From the NCBI RefSeq assembly GCF_946887195.1, contig NZ_CAMPKE010000002.1, positions 124,001 to 188,000 on the forward strand: a DNA stretch of 64,000 bases, in the 5' to 3' direction. Numbering within the stretch: the first letter of the stretch is position 1; each line of letters opens with the position of its first letter. The notes beneath the pieces were generated by a model, which was given only the letters and a program-made list of their open reading frames with translations, ran no database searches and was not told the origin of the DNA. Positions 10,001 to 19,618 of the stretch are shown in pieces. The stretch comes from an uncultured Halomonas sp. (lineage in GTDB: Bacteria > Pseudomonadota > Gammaproteobacteria > Pseudomonadales > Halomonadaceae). The translations under genes and the position numbers were made by a program.

Positions 10001-11749
10001 GTGCCCGATCCGCGTCTGCCCAGGCTGAATCTCGAACGCTTTCGCCGGCAACTGGCCAGTGTCGATGCACTGCCGCAACTCTGCCTGCTGGGTCTGGTAT
10101 CGGGTCTGGTGACCGGCGCGCTGATGGTGAGCTTTCGACTACTGCTGTCGTTGGGGGCCTGGGTTTTCATGCCGCATGGCGATATCGAAGCGTTCGAGGC
10201 ATTGCCCGCGGGCGTGCGTTCGTTGATGCCACTGATCGCCGTGGCACTGATTGGCCTGTGGCTAGGGCGCCAGCCAGCCAGTGCCAGAAAGGTAGGCATC
10301 GCGCATGTCATCGAGCGTCTGACCTACCATCAGGGCCGCCTGCCGCTACGCAACTGGATCAATCAGTGGTGGGTCGGTGTGGCCTCGGTGCTCGGCGGTC
10401 TCTCCGCCGGTCGCGAGGGACCGGCGATCCACCTGGGTGCGGCGGCCGCCAGCGGGTTGGGGCAGCGCCTGCGCCTGCCGCACAATAGCCTGCGGGTACT
10501 GGTGGCCTGCGGCACGGCAGCCGGCATCGCCGCCTCCTTCAATACGCCCATCGCCGGTGTCCTTTTCGCCATGGAAGTGGTGATCATGGAGTACACCGTC
10601 GCCGGTTTCATGCCGGTGATTCTGGCCTCGAGCATGGGCGCGGTCGTCGCGCAACTGGTCTATGGCCCGGAGCCGGCCTTCGCCATTCCCGGTCTGCAAC
10701 TGCGCTCGCTGCTGGATCTGCCCTGGATCGTGACCAGCGCATTGGCGATCGGTCTGTTAGCCGGGCTGTTCGTCAAGGTGGCGCAGGGTAGCGATAAATT
10801 GCAGCGGCTACCGATGTGGTTGCGCTTTGCGCTGGTCGGCGCGCTCGTGGGCAGTGTCGCCTGGTGGTACCCGCAGGTTCAGGGAATGGGCTACGACACG
10901 CTGGGTCTGACCTTGACGGCATCGGTACCGATCGATGTATTGATCGCGGTCGCCGTCGGCAAATCGCTATTGACGGCGCTGGCCGTAGCCTGCGGCATCC
11001 CGGTCAGCATCATCGGACCGATCCTGGTGGTGGGCGCCGCCGCCGGTGCGCTATGCGGCGTATTGGGTGGCCTGCTGATGCCGATGTCGGCATCGGGGCC
11101 CGAAGTCTATGCGATGCTCGGCATGGCGGCGATGATGGGCGCGGTATTGCAGGCGCCCCTGGCGGCGTTGATGGCGCTTGTCGAACTGACCCACAATCCC
11201 AACATCATCTTGCCTGGCATGCTGACGGTGGTGGTTTCGGGCCTTGCGGCGCGCCAGTTATGCCGCTGTCAGGGATTCTTCATTACCCAGACGCATCATG
11301 GCCTGCATCCGTTGCAGCAGCCGTTGATGCAGGCGTTGTCGCGGATTTCCGTGCCGGCGGCGATGAATCGCGATTTTGTCATCACCCGGCGCCTGGTCAG
11401 TCGCGAGGCGGCCAAATCCTTGCTTGGCGCCGAGCCGGCATGGGTGGTGATCGTGCGCGCCAGCGGCGACAAGCCGACCCTGGCACTGAAGGCCGCCGAT
11501 CTGGCCCGAGCGCTGCTCGATGAGCGATCCGCCGAGGAGCCGACGTTCGATCTGCTCGAGATTCCCGGTCAGCGACTCGAACTGGCGCCGATACATCCCC
11601 AGGCGACACTCAGCGAAGCCTTCGACCGGTTGGACGATCACGGCGTGGATGCGCTTTACGTGGAACGATCGAGCGAGCCGATGATCGACAATATTTCCGG
11701 TATCATTACCCGCGACGCCATCGAGAATTACTATCGCTACAAGCGCTGA
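10001..11749 (+). CDS. ClC-family chloride channel/transporter
   Basis: Integral membrane protein moving chloride or a related anion. The GTG at 10001 (AAGGA seven bases upstream) gives 582 residues. The pore signature GREGPAIHLGA is at about 137-147, with the gating glutamate at 139, and a second motif GIAASFNTPIAGVLFAME follows at about 175-192. A C-terminal cytoplasmic part (about 430-582) ends in a CBS-like segment (SEAFDRLDDHGVDALYV). Aligned by eye to E. coli ClcA, the internal proton glutamate (E203 there) appears to be valine, which hints at a channel or altered coupling. This alignment needs checking. Confidence 0.88.
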   Translation: MPDPRLPRLNLERFRRQLASVDALPQLCLLGLVSGLVTGALMVSFRLLLSLGAWVFMPHGDIEAFEALPAGVRSLMPLIAVALIGLWLGRQPASARKVGIAHVIERLTYHQGRLPLRNWINQWWVGVASVLGGLSAGREGPAIHLGAAAASGLGQRLRLPHNSLRVLVACGTAAGIAASFNTPIAGVLFAMEVVIMEYTVAGFMPVILASSMGAVVAQLVYGPEPAFAIPGLQLRSLLDLPWIVTSALAIGLLAGLFVKVAQGSDKLQRLPMWLRFALVGALVGSVAWWYPQVQGMGYDTLGLTLTASVPIDVLIAVAVGKSLLTALAVACGIPVSIIGPILVVGAAAGALCGVLGGLLMPMSASGPEVYAMLGMAAMMGAVLQAPLAALMALVELTHNPNIILPGMLTVVVSGLAARQLCRCQGFFITQTHHGLHPLQQPLMQALSRISVPAAMNRDFVITRRLVSREAAKSLLGAEPAWVVIVRASGDKPTLALKAADLARALLDERSAEEPTFDLLEIPGQRLELAPIHPQATLSEAFDRLDDHGVDALYVERSSEPMIDNISGIITRDAIENYYRYKR

Positions 11750-11780
11750 ATGGGCGCGACACGCCCTGGAAGGAGCCGGA

Positions 11781-12212
11781 ATGTACCTGTGGGTGAAAGC
11801 GTTTCATCTGATTGCCGTGGTGACCTGGTTCGCGGCGATGTTCTACCTGCCGCGCCTGTTCGTCTATCACGCCATGGCGCGCGATAACGGCGATAGCCAG
11901 GCCATCGAGTATTTCAAGGTCATGGAGCGCAAGTTGTATCGCGGCATCATGACGCCATCGATGATCGCGGTGTTGGCGCTGGGTGGCTGGCTGCTGCTGC
12001 TCGTGCCCGCTTACCTGAGCAGTGGCTGGCTGCACGTCAAACTGCTGCTGGTGCTCTTGCTGGTGGGGTATCACCACCTATGTCTGGTCTACATGAAAAA
12101 GTTGGCGGCAGGTAACTGCCTGAAATCGCAAACGTTCTTTCGCTGGTTCAACGAGGCGCCCGTCATCGCTCTGGTTCTGATCATCGTGCTGGCCATGGTG
12201 AAGCCGTTTTGA
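11781..12212 (+). CDS. hemJ: Protoporphyrinogen IX oxidase HemJ
   Basis: Membrane protein that oxidises protoporphyrinogen IX to protoporphyrin IX in heme synthesis, replacing HemG or HemY in many proteobacteria. The 143 residues form four or five membrane helices and retain the two residues known to be essential in the family, a histidine in VKAFHLIAVV (H9) and a lysine in WLHVKLLL (K87). A GGAG site lies upstream. The stop codon overlaps the start of thiD. Other heme genes nearby are hemL and hemW. Confidence 0.9.
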   Translation: MYLWVKAFHLIAVVTWFAAMFYLPRLFVYHAMARDNGDSQAIEYFKVMERKLYRGIMTPSMIAVLALGGWLLLLVPAYLSSGWLHVKLLLVLLLVGYHHLCLVYMKKLAAGNCLKSQTFFRWFNEAPVIALVLIIVLAMVKPF

Positions 12213-13039
12213 CCGGCGATGCCAAGCTCCCCGTGGTGCTGGTACTGGCGGGACACGACCCGACCGGTGGCGCCGGCCTGGTCGCCGATGCCGAAGCGAT
12301 TGCCGCTTGCGGTGGCTGGGCGGTGACCGTACCCACCAGCCTGACCGTGCAGAGTACGCGCGATGTGTTGCGCGTGATGCCTTGTCCCGCCGATGGCATT
12401 CGCGACATGGCCTGGGCGCTGCTCGACGAGTTCGAGATTGCGGCGATCAAGGTCGGACTGATTGCCGACGAAGCGACGCTCGATGCCGTCGAGGACGTGG
12501 TGCGCGCGTGCCCGGGTATTCCCCTGGTGGTGGATCCGGTGCTCAGGGCCGGGGGCGGAAAAATGTTATCCACAACGGCGTTGATCGACGATTTTCGCAA
12601 GCGCCTGCTACCGCTCGTGGATATCCTCACGCCCAATCGCAATGAACTGGCCTGGCTTGCCGGCGAGCAAGGCAGCGATGATGTCGAGCGCGTGGTGGCG
12701 CTGATGTCGCTGGGTTGCCAGGCGCTGTTGGTCACCGGCACCGATGATCCGATACCGGGTACGCCGGACAATACGATCATGCATACCCTGCACACGCCGG
12801 ATAGCAGCCGCCAATGGCACTGGCCACGCTTGCCGGCGAGCTATCACGGCTCCGGGTGCACCCTGGCGGCGGCGTTGGCCGCCCGGCTGGCGGTCGGTGA
12901 GCGCCTGGTGATGGCCTGCGAACAGGCCCAGCGCTTCACCTGGGAGAGCCTCGAACATGGCTGGCGGCCCGGTAACGCCCAGGCGTTGCCACGGCGACTC
13001 TGGCAATCCCCGATCCTGCGGAGCGCCGCTCATGATTGA
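12209..13039 (+). CDS. thiD: Hydroxymethylpyrimidine (phosphate) kinase ThiD
   Basis: Phosphorylates HMP and HMP-phosphate to supply the pyrimidine half of thiamine. The 276 residues belong to the ribokinase-like fold: [14 protein letters not shown] at the N-terminus, [11 protein letters not shown] in the middle, and the anion-hole/catalytic motif [15 protein letters not shown] near the end. The start is a TTG that overlaps the hemJ stop (TTGA), with no strong ribosome binding site, so translation may depend on coupling. A perfect DnaA box is embedded at 12566-12574. Confidence 0.92.
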   Translation: MTGDAKLPVVLVLAGHDPTGGAGLVADAEAIAACGGWAVTVPTSLTVQSTRDVLRVMPCPADGIRDMAWALLDEFEIAAIKVGLIADEATLDAVEDVVRACPGIPLVVDPVLRAGGGKMLSTTALIDDFRKRLLPLVDILTPNRNELAWLAGEQGSDDVERVVALMSLGCQALLVTGTDDPIPGTPDNTIMHTLHTPDSSRQWHWPRLPASYHGSGCTLAAALAARLAVGERLVMACEQAQRFTWESLEHGWRPGNAQALPRRLWQSPILRSAAHD

Positions 13040-13706
13040 AAACACCTGGACCCGGGGCATCTATGCGATCACCGATGCCACATTGCTACCCAATGACCAA
13101 CGGCTGCTCGGTGGCTGCGAGGCCGCCTTGCGCGGCGGCCTCGCACTGCTGCAGTATCGTGACAAATCGGCCGATGACAATCTACGCTGGCGTCAGGCAC
13201 GGGCCCTGGCGCCATTGTGTGCGTCCTACGACGTGCCGCTGATCATCAACGACGATGTGGCGCTGGCACGCCGTCTGCGCGCGGAAGGCTTCGGTGGCGT
13301 CGGCCTGCATCTGGGCCAGGGCGATGGTTCGCTGCATGAGGCGCGCGAGCTGCTGGGCTGCGATGCGATCATCGGCGCCACTTGCCATGCGCGTATCGAT
13401 CTGGCCGCGCGTGCCGCGGCGGAGGGTGCCAGTTACCTGGCCTTCGGGCGGTTCTTCGCTTCGCGTACCAAGCCCGAGGCACCGCCGGCATCGCTCGAGC
13501 TACTGGCTCATGCGGCTCGTTTCGGACTGCCGCGGGTCGCCATCGGCGGCATCGATGGCGACAAGGCACTGGCAGCAAACGATGCCGGCGCCGATCTGTT
13601 GGCGATGGTGCATGCGGTGTTTGGCGTTGACGATCCCGAGCATCGTGTTCGTCAACTGAACCGTTGCCTCGATCGTTGTGACTCGGCGCTTATCCACAGA
13701 GCGTAA
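13032..13706 (+). CDS. thiE: Thiamine-phosphate synthase ThiE
   Basis: Joins HMP pyrophosphate and thiazole phosphate to make thiamine phosphate. Predicted 224 residues from the ATG at 13032, which overlaps the last eight bases of thiD. Family motifs are visible: [27 protein letters not shown]-like [37 protein letters not shown] and [11 protein letters not shown]. The final codons contain a perfect DnaA box. With thiD it forms a short thiamine operon; hemL follows. Confidence 0.94.
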   Translation: MIENTWTRGIYAITDATLLPNDQRLLGGCEAALRGGLALLQYRDKSADDNLRWRQARALAPLCASYDVPLIINDDVALARRLRAEGFGGVGLHLGQGDGSLHEARELLGCDAIIGATCHARIDLAARAAAEGASYLAFGRFFASRTKPEAPPASLELLAHAARFGLPRVAIGGIDGDKALAANDAGADLLAMVHAVFGVDDPEHRVRQLNRCLDRCDSALIHRA

Positions 13707-13744
13707 ACAGAGAGTTATTCGATCTATCCAGAGAGTTATCCACA
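13690..13744 (+). promoter_or_regulatory. Pair of perfect DnaA boxes between thiE and hemL
   Basis: TTATCCACA occurs exactly at 13690-13698 (inside the thiE end) and 13736-13744, in the same orientation and 46 bases apart, with weaker look-alikes between. It could bind DnaA and regulate hemL or titrate DnaA; this is inferred. Confidence 0.5.
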
Positions 13745-13786
13745 CCGTTGTCGCAACAGCGACGAAAAACCGTGACGAGGCGCTTC

Positions 13787-15079
13787 ATGACTACTTCCGC
13801 ACAGCTCTTCGAACTGGCCTGCCGGCATATTCCGGGAGGTGTGAATTCGCCGGTGCGCGCCTTCAAGGACATGCAGCGTCCGCCGCTGTTCATCGAGCGC
13901 GCGCAAGGCGCTTATCTTTACGATGTCGAAGGGCAGCGCTATGTCGATTACGTCGGCTCGTGGGGGCCGATGATCACCGGCCACGCCGACCCCGAGGTAT
14001 TGGGTGCCGTGCGTGAGCGGCTCGATGCCGGGTTGTCGTTCGGCACGCCGACCGCCATCGAAACCACCATGGCCGAGCTGATCTGCGAGATCATCCCGTC
14101 GATCGATCTGGTGCGCATGGTCAATTCCGGCACCGAGGCGACCATGTCGGCGATCCGCCTGGCGCGCGGCTATACCGCCCGCGACAAGATCGTCAAGTTC
14201 GAGGGCAACTACCACGGCCACTCCGACTCGCTGCTGGTCAAGGCCGGCTCCGGCGCGCTGACGCATGGCGAGCCCAGTTCCCCCGGCGTGCCCGCCGCAT
14301 TGGCCGAGCACACCGTGACACTGCCTTACAACGACAGCGAAGCGGTGCGCGAGAGCTTCGCCGAGATCGGCGACCAGATAGCGTGCATCATCGTCGAGCC
14401 GGTGGCCGGCAACATGAATTGCATTCCGCCACTGCCGGGCTTTCTCGAAACTTTGCGCGAAGTCTGCGACCAGCATCGCAGCGTACTGATCTTCGATGAG
14501 GTGATGACCGGCTTTCGTGTCGCCCTCGGCGGTGCCCAGGCGCATTACGGCGTGACTCCGGATCTGACCTGCCTGGGCAAGATCGTCGGCGGCGGCATGC
14601 CGGTCGGCGCCTTCGGCGGCAAGCGCGAGATCATGCAGCAGATATCGCCGCTGGGGCCGGTCTACCAGGCCGGCACGCTGGCCGGTAATCCGCTGGCCAT
14701 GGCGGCGGGTATCGCGCTGCTCGGCAAGATTCGCCAGCCGGGCTTTCATCAAGCGCTGGCGCAACGCGTCGATACGCTATGCGATGGGCTCGCCGAGCGC
14801 GCCGCGGCGGCCGGGGTGGAAATGCTAACCCAGCGTGCCGGTGGCATGTTCGGCGTCTTCTTCACCGGCCAGTCGCGGGTGGATAATTTCGCTCAGGCCA
14901 CGGCCTGCGACGTGGGCGCCTTTCGGCGCTTCTTTACCGGCATGCTCGATCATGGGGTGTATCTCGCGCCTTCGGCGTTTGAGGCCGGCTTCATGTCCAG
15001 TGCGCATACCCCGGAAGACATTCAGCTGACTCTGGATGCGGCGGATAAGGTCTTCTCTACAATGGTCGAGGTTGAATAA
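13787..15079 (+). CDS. hemL: Glutamate-1-semialdehyde 2,1-aminomutase
   Basis: PLP enzyme that makes 5-aminolevulinate, the tetrapyrrole precursor, in the C5 pathway. Predicted 430 residues from the ATG at 13787 (GAGG seven bases upstream). The PLP lysine is K265 in [19 protein letters not shown]. The N-terminal [13 protein letters not shown] and [18 protein letters not shown] are strongly conserved in HemL. It follows thiE by about 80 bases that contain a DnaA box, and precedes a predicted kinase gene by 15 bases. Confidence 0.97.
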   Translation: MTTSAQLFELACRHIPGGVNSPVRAFKDMQRPPLFIERAQGAYLYDVEGQRYVDYVGSWGPMITGHADPEVLGAVRERLDAGLSFGTPTAIETTMAELICEIIPSIDLVRMVNSGTEATMSAIRLARGYTARDKIVKFEGNYHGHSDSLLVKAGSGALTHGEPSSPGVPAALAEHTVTLPYNDSEAVRESFAEIGDQIACIIVEPVAGNMNCIPPLPGFLETLREVCDQHRSVLIFDEVMTGFRVALGGAQAHYGVTPDLTCLGKIVGGGMPVGAFGGKREIMQQISPLGPVYQAGTLAGNPLAMAAGIALLGKIRQPGFHQALAQRVDTLCDGLAERAAAAGVEMLTQRAGGMFGVFFTGQSRVDNFAQATACDVGAFRRFFTGMLDHGVYLAPSAFEAGFMSSAHTPEDIQLTLDAADKVFSTMVEVE

Positions 15080-15094
15080 CGCGGGGAGAATACG

Positions 15095-16663
15095 GTGAGC
15101 GAGGCCCTGATAAAAGCGCTGCACGACGCCGATTGCTACGATCATCCGGTAGCGGGCATCGAGGTTTTCGAAACGCATATTTCGTGGATCGTTCTGACTG
15201 GCGATTTCGCTTATAAGCTCAAGAAACCGGTGGATTTCGGCAGTTTCCTGGATTTTTCCAGCCTGGAGAAACGCCGCCGGCTATGTGAGCAGGAGGTGCG
15301 GCTCAACCGGCGCCTGGCACCGTCGCTGTATCTCGAGGCGGTGGCGATCTCGGGCACGCCCGAAACGCCGCGCATCAACGATGCTTCCGCGCCCTTCGAA
15401 TACGCCGTGAAGATGCGCCAGTTCAGCAATCGTCTGCTGTTCAGCAATCTGCAGGCCAGTGGCGAGCTGTCGCTGGAGATGCTCGACGATCTGATCGATC
15501 AGTTGGTGGCCTTTCACGAGCAGGCGGATCGGGTGCCCGAAGGCAGTGACCTCGGCTCGCGGGCCGCCATGCAGCGCATCCTCGAGCGTGAATTCGAGCT
15601 GATCGGCGCTCGACTCGAGAACGATGGCGATCGTCAGCGCCTGGCGTATCTCGAGACCTGGGTCGATGAAGCCTTCGAGCGCTTCGATGGTGAGTTCGAG
15701 CGGCGCTTGAGCGAGGGCCATGTGCGCGAAACCCATGGCGACGTGCATCTGGGCAATGCCGTGCATCATGAAGGCCGCGCCTTGATGTTCGATGGCCTCG
15801 AGTTCAACGAGGAGCTGCGTTGGAACGATGTCGGCGGCGATCTGGCCTTTCTGTTGATGGATCTCGAGGCGCGTGGCGAGAACGCCTTCGCCCAGCATGC
15901 GCTGAATCGCTACCTGGAACTCTCCGGCGATTACCGCCTGTTGCGGCTATTGCCGTTCTACAAGCTGTATCGGGCGCTGGTACGGGCCAAGGTCGACATG
16001 CTGCGGTACGCTCAGGCCGAACGTCATCCCGCCGACCGCTCGGCGATCATGGCGGATTACCGTCGCGATATCGAACTGGCACGGCGCTATGCCGAGTTCA
16101 GCTTCCCTTATCTGGTCATCGGTGTCGGCGTATCGGGCAGCGGCAAGAGTCGTTTCACCGGGGAGATGGTGCGCCGCCTGGGTGTCGTCAGACTGCGCTC
16201 CGACGTCGAACGTAAGCGGCTGTTCGGGTTCGAGCCACGCACCGATACCGCTCGGCAGGGTGTGGATATCTACCATAGTGATGCCACCGAGCGGACCTAT
16301 GCGCATCTTGCCAAGCTGACCGGCATCGTGCTCGAAGCCGGCCTGCCGGTGTGTATCGATGCCACCTGTCTCAAGCGGGCCCAGCGGGACCGGCTGCGTC
16401 ATGAAGCCGAAGGACGCGGTTTGCCGGTGTTGCTGGTCAGCTTCGAGGCCGATGAAACGACCCTGCGGGCGCGCGTCGAGAAGCGCGCCCGTCGCGGTGG
16501 CGACCCGTCGGAAGCCGGGCTTTCGGTACTCGAACGGCAACTGGCCAATCTGGAGCCGTTCTCCGATGACGAGCGCCTGCATCTGGTGCATCTGGATACC
16601 ACCGCCGAAAACGCCAATCTGACACTGGTCGGGCTGATTCAAGAGCATTTACGACTGAGCTGA
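15095..16663 (+). CDS. Two-domain protein: APH-like phosphotransferase plus P-loop kinase
   Basis: Predicted 522-residue cytoplasmic protein, GTG start with GGGGAG upstream. Residues 1 to about 330 resemble aminoglycoside/choline-kinase-like phosphotransferases: THGDVHLGN at about 213-221 is the catalytic-loop motif, and FDGLEFNEELRWNDVGGDLAFLLMDL supplies the metal-binding aspartate region (split here only for description). From about 335 onward there is a P-loop NTPase domain with Walker A GVGVSGSGKSRF (343-354), similar to zeta-toxin-like or gluconate-kinase-like ATPases. This fusion is widespread in proteobacteria but its substrate is not known to me. Nothing supports antibiotic resistance. 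Confidence 0.8.
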   Translation: MSEALIKALHDADCYDHPVAGIEVFETHISWIVLTGDFAYKLKKPVDFGSFLDFSSLEKRRRLCEQEVRLNRRLAPSLYLEAVAISGTPETPRINDASAPFEYAVKMRQFSNRLLFSNLQASGELSLEMLDDLIDQLVAFHEQADRVPEGSDLGSRAAMQRILEREFELIGARLENDGDRQRLAYLETWVDEAFERFDGEFERRLSEGHVRETHGDVHLGNAVHHEGRALMFDGLEFNEELRWNDVGGDLAFLLMDLEARGENAFAQHALNRYLELSGDYRLLRLLPFYKLYRALVRAKVDMLRYAQAERHPADRSAIMADYRRDIELARRYAEFSFPYLVIGVGVSGSGKSRFTGEMVRRLGVVRLRSDVERKRLFGFEPRTDTARQGVDIYHSDATERTYAHLAKLTGIVLEAGLPVCIDATCLKRAQRDRLRHEAEGRGLPVLLVSFEADETTLRARVEKRARRGGDPSEAGLSVLERQLANLEPFSDDERLHLVHLDTTAENANLTLVGLIQEHLRLS

Positions 16664-16710
16664 ACGCAGGCTGGGCCATTGCCCGGCTCGCTGGATGATC
16701 ATTCGCTGCG

Positions 16711-17385
16711 CTATCGCATCTGGGCCGACTTACCGACATGCACCGGTGGTGCTCCCAGGTTCTGGCGTGCCCAATTCATGGCCTGGATGCGATTGTGAAC
16801 CTTGATCTTGCGGAAGATATTGTAAAGATGCGACTTGACCGTGTGTTCGCTGACGAACAGCTTTTCGGCGATCTCGGTATTGGAGGCGCCAGAACCGAGC
16901 AGACCGATGATCTCCAGTTCCCGGTGGGTCAGCCCGCAAACCGGGCGATAGGCGTTGAGTTGCTGGCGGCGATAGAACTCGATCAAACGAGTCATCAGTG
17001 AGCGTGACATCCACAGATCGCCCTCCAGCAGCGCGCCGATACCTTTGCAGATCAGCGCGAGATTGTCGCGGCGATAGAAAACCCCTTGCAGGTGCAATGA
17101 AGAGAGCACATCGGCGGCATGATTTTCGTCTTTGAGATTGAAGGCCGCCAGTGCCATCGTCGGGCATTCGGCGGTTTTTCCATGCCACTGCTGCATGCAG
17201 CTTTCATCGACATGATCGGCATCGAGCAGTACCAACATCTTGTCGCAATCGATATGCGCGGCTGAATCGTGCGGTCCCAGCGCGGTGATCTGGCAATCCA
17301 TCTGCTCGCCGATGTAATCGATGAAGAGCTGGGATTGTGGGTTACAGTCCGTTACAAGAAGGATCATCACATTCTCTTGGCTCAT
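16711..17385 (-). CDS. LuxR-type regulator of the CsgD/VpsT family
   Basis: Probable transcription factor of biofilm or matrix genes. The 224 residues consist of a receiver-like N-terminal domain (MILLVTDCNPQSQLFIDYI, LVLLDADHVD) and a C-terminal LuxR helix-turn-helix at about 150-215 (GLTHRELEIIGLLGSG, TEIAEKLFVSEHTVKSHLYN). Between them, WMSR at 125-128 matches the W[FLM][TS]R motif by which Vibrio VpsT binds cyclic di-GMP; CsgD has a different sequence here. No sensor kinase is adjacent. The upstream region is long and AT-rich, as for horizontally acquired or H-NS-controlled regulators. Confidence 0.85.
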   Translation of the reverse strand: MSQENVMILLVTDCNPQSQLFIDYIGEQMDCQITALGPHDSAAHIDCDKMLVLLDADHVDESCMQQWHGKTAECPTMALAAFNLKDENHAADVLSSLHLQGVFYRRDNLALICKGIGALLEGDLWMSRSLMTRLIEFYRRQQLNAYRPVCGLTHRELEIIGLLGSGASNTEIAEKLFVSEHTVKSHLYNIFRKIKVHNRIQAMNWARQNLGAPPVHVGKSAQMR

Positions 17386-17809
17386 GGTGCTTACTCCAAA
17401 GTATGGCCTGTTATCTGGGCTTAGCTATCCCTGCGTTCTCATGAAGAGGACTGATTCAGCGTTGTAGGTTTTCTCATTTTTGTAAAGTTAAGTTACTGAA
17501 CTATTTCTTATTCCTCAAAAGGATAAAAAAAACTTTTTAATAAGAATCCGTAAATTCTAAATTGAATTAGTCACTTGCTGGTCAACTTGGTCGAACGGAG
17601 CAGATACCGGCAATTTCTCGAAGCAGAAAAATCAGGTGACTGGTGTATAGGGTCTAGGAGATTTCCAAGCAATTGTCATTGGCTAACTGCTACTCGATAG
17701 CTGCTTTTTTCAACACACCGATAATTGGAGGGCTAGGCTGGCCAATGCGCATTCCTTACCGCCTCGCTAACCCCGTAGAATGGCTTCGCCCATCGCAGGA
17801 GAAATCGTC
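17386..17809. other. AT-rich intergenic region between the divergent VpsT-like gene and rdgB
   Basis: About 420 bases without a gene. The part from roughly 17460 to 17575 is much more AT-rich than its surroundings (runs such as AAAAAAAACTTTTTAATAAG), which fits a complex promoter for the regulator on the minus strand. The rdgB ribosome binding site (AGGAG) is at its right end. No clear sigma70 pair was identified. Confidence 0.5.
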
Positions 17810-18406
17810 ATGACGACCGCTCATTCCCTGGTATTGGCCAGCGGCAACCCCGGCAAGCTGAGGGAATTCCGGGAACTGCTCGAACCGCTGGATTTCAGCG
17901 TCAGGCCACAGTCTGATTTCGCCGTGCCCGAGGTCGAGGAGAGCGGCCTGACGTTCGTTGAAAACGCGTTGCTCAAGGCCCGCGCGGCCTCTCGTATCAG
18001 CGGCCTGGCAGCTCTTGCCGACGATTCGGGACTCGCCGTCGATGCCCTCGACGGCGCGCCAGGTATTTATTCGGCGCGCTATGCGGGCGAGCCGAAGAGC
18101 GACGAGGCCAATAACCGTAAGCTGCTGAAGGCGCTCGATGGCATCCCCGAAGGGCAGCGCACGGCGCGCTACTGGTGCGTTCTGGTGCTGTTGCGCCATG
18201 CCGAGGACCCGGTTCCCGAGATCGTACAGATCAGCTGGGAAGGCGAGATCCTGGCGCACCCGCGTGGCGAGGGGGGTTTCGGCTACGATCCGCTGTTCTG
18301 GATACCCGAGAAGGGCATGAGCGCGGCCGAACTCGGCGCGCTGGAAAAGAACCGCGTGAGTCATCGCGGTCGAGCGCTGCGCGCCTTGGTGGAGCGGTTG
18401 CGCTAA
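17810..18406 (+). CDS. rdgB: XTP/dITP diphosphatase RdgB (Ham1 family)
   Basis: House-cleaning pyrophosphatase that hydrolyses ITP, dITP and XTP so that deaminated purines are not put into nucleic acid. Start at 17810 with AGGAG eight bases upstream, giving 198 residues, the usual length. Motifs: VLASGNPGKLREFRELL (substrate lysine), ALADDSGLAVDALDGAPGIYSARYAG and GFGYDPLFWIPE. Its stop codon overlaps the hemW start (TAATG), so the pair is probably coupled, as in pseudomonads. Confidence 0.96.
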   Translation: MTTAHSLVLASGNPGKLREFRELLEPLDFSVRPQSDFAVPEVEESGLTFVENALLKARAASRISGLAALADDSGLAVDALDGAPGIYSARYAGEPKSDEANNRKLLKALDGIPEGQRTARYWCVLVLLRHAEDPVPEIVQISWEGEILAHPRGEGGFGYDPLFWIPEKGMSAAELGALEKNRVSHRGRALRALVERLR

Positions 18407-19575
18407 TGGCAAATATTCCCCCGCTCTCGCTCTATGTGCATGTGCCTTGGTGCCTGCGCAAATGCCCGTACTGCGATTTCAATTCGCATGGGGTCGGGCG
18501 AGGCGCCGAGTTGCCCGAGGACGCTTACCTCGCCGCGCTGCTGGCCGATCTCGATAGCGAACTGGCGTTGGCCCAGGAGCGCGAGCTGCTGAGCGTGTTC
18601 ATCGGTGGCGGCACGCCGAGCCTGATGTCGCCGGCCTTTTATCGGCGTTTCTTCATCGAACTCGAACGTCGGTTGCCGTTGGCGGCAGGCTGCGAGATCA
18701 CCCTCGAAGCCAACCCGGGCACCGTCGAGCAGCGGCGCTTCATCGGCTACCGTGAGGCGGGCATCAATCGCCTGTCGATCGGTGTGCAGAGCTTTCAGCC
18801 GGCACAGCTCAAGGCGCTCGGGCGAATCCACAGCGGCGAGGAGGCCCGGCACGCGGTCGAGAGTGCCCGGCGTGCCGGCTTCGACAATCTCAACCTGGAT
18901 CTCATGCATGGCTTGCCGGGCCAGGATGTGGCATCGGCGCTGGCCGATCTCGACCAGGCGCTGGCGCTGGCTCCCGAGCATCTCTCCTGGTACCAGTTGA
19001 CGCTGGAACCCAACACCGAATTTCACGCCCATCCACCGCCACTCCCCGAGGACGGGACGCTCTGGGATATCCAGGATGCCGGCCACGCGAAGCTCGAGGC
19101 CGCCGGACTGACGCGCTACGAGATATCCGCCTACGCTCGCGAGGGTCGGCAATCGCGGCACAATCTCAATTATTGGGGCTTCGGCGACTACCTGGGCATT
19201 GGTGCCGGCGCGCATGGCAAGTCGAGCCATTGGTCGCAGGACAATGAGCTGGTCGTCGAGCGCCGCTGGAAGAGCCGCCAGCCCGAGGCCTATTTGCGCC
19301 GCCACAACGACCCGCGCGGCTTTCTCGCCGGCAGTCAGCGGGTCGATGAGCGTGAATTACCGCTGGAGTTCGCCATGAATGCTCTACGACTGGTCGACGG
19401 TGTACCGCTGGCTACCTGGCAAGCGCACACCGGGCGGCCACTCGGAGAACTGGAAACGAGGCTGGCGACGGCACGCAAGAAAGAACTCGTGGCGGAAGAT
19501 GCACACCGACTGCGGGCCACCCCGCAAGGTCTGTTATTCTTGAACGCGCTTCTCGCCTCGATCAGCGACGACTGA
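18406..19575 (+). CDS. hemW: Heme chaperone HemW (radical SAM, HemN-like)
   Basis: Radical-SAM-family protein that binds and delivers heme; long annotated as an oxygen-independent coproporphyrinogen oxidase-like protein. Predicted 389 residues. The cluster cysteines are C16, C20 and C23 in PWCLRKCPYCDF; HemW proteins keep this CxxxCxxC but lack the fourth nearby cysteine of HemN. GGGTPSLM, EANPGTVE, NRLSIGVQSFQ and LDLMHGLPGQ are typical. The start overlaps the rdgB stop by one base. Confidence 0.93.
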   Translation: MANIPPLSLYVHVPWCLRKCPYCDFNSHGVGRGAELPEDAYLAALLADLDSELALAQERELLSVFIGGGTPSLMSPAFYRRFFIELERRLPLAAGCEITLEANPGTVEQRRFIGYREAGINRLSIGVQSFQPAQLKALGRIHSGEEARHAVESARRAGFDNLNLDLMHGLPGQDVASALADLDQALALAPEHLSWYQLTLEPNTEFHAHPPPLPEDGTLWDIQDAGHAKLEAAGLTRYEISAYAREGRQSRHNLNYWGFGDYLGIGAGAHGKSSHWSQDNELVVERRWKSRQPEAYLRRHNDPRGFLAGSQRVDERELPLEFAMNALRLVDGVPLATWQAHTGRPLGELETRLATARKKELVAEDAHRLRATPQGLLFLNALLASISDD

Positions 19576-19618
19576 GCGGGAAGCGGTATCGTTCGAAACT
19601 CAGAGGAGCCCTCAACGG

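Noticed and set aside
15095..16663. APH-like domain considered as an aminoglycoside-resistance gene
   Set aside because: The fold is shared with many metabolic kinases, the fused P-loop domain is not found in resistance enzymes, and there is no mobile-element context.
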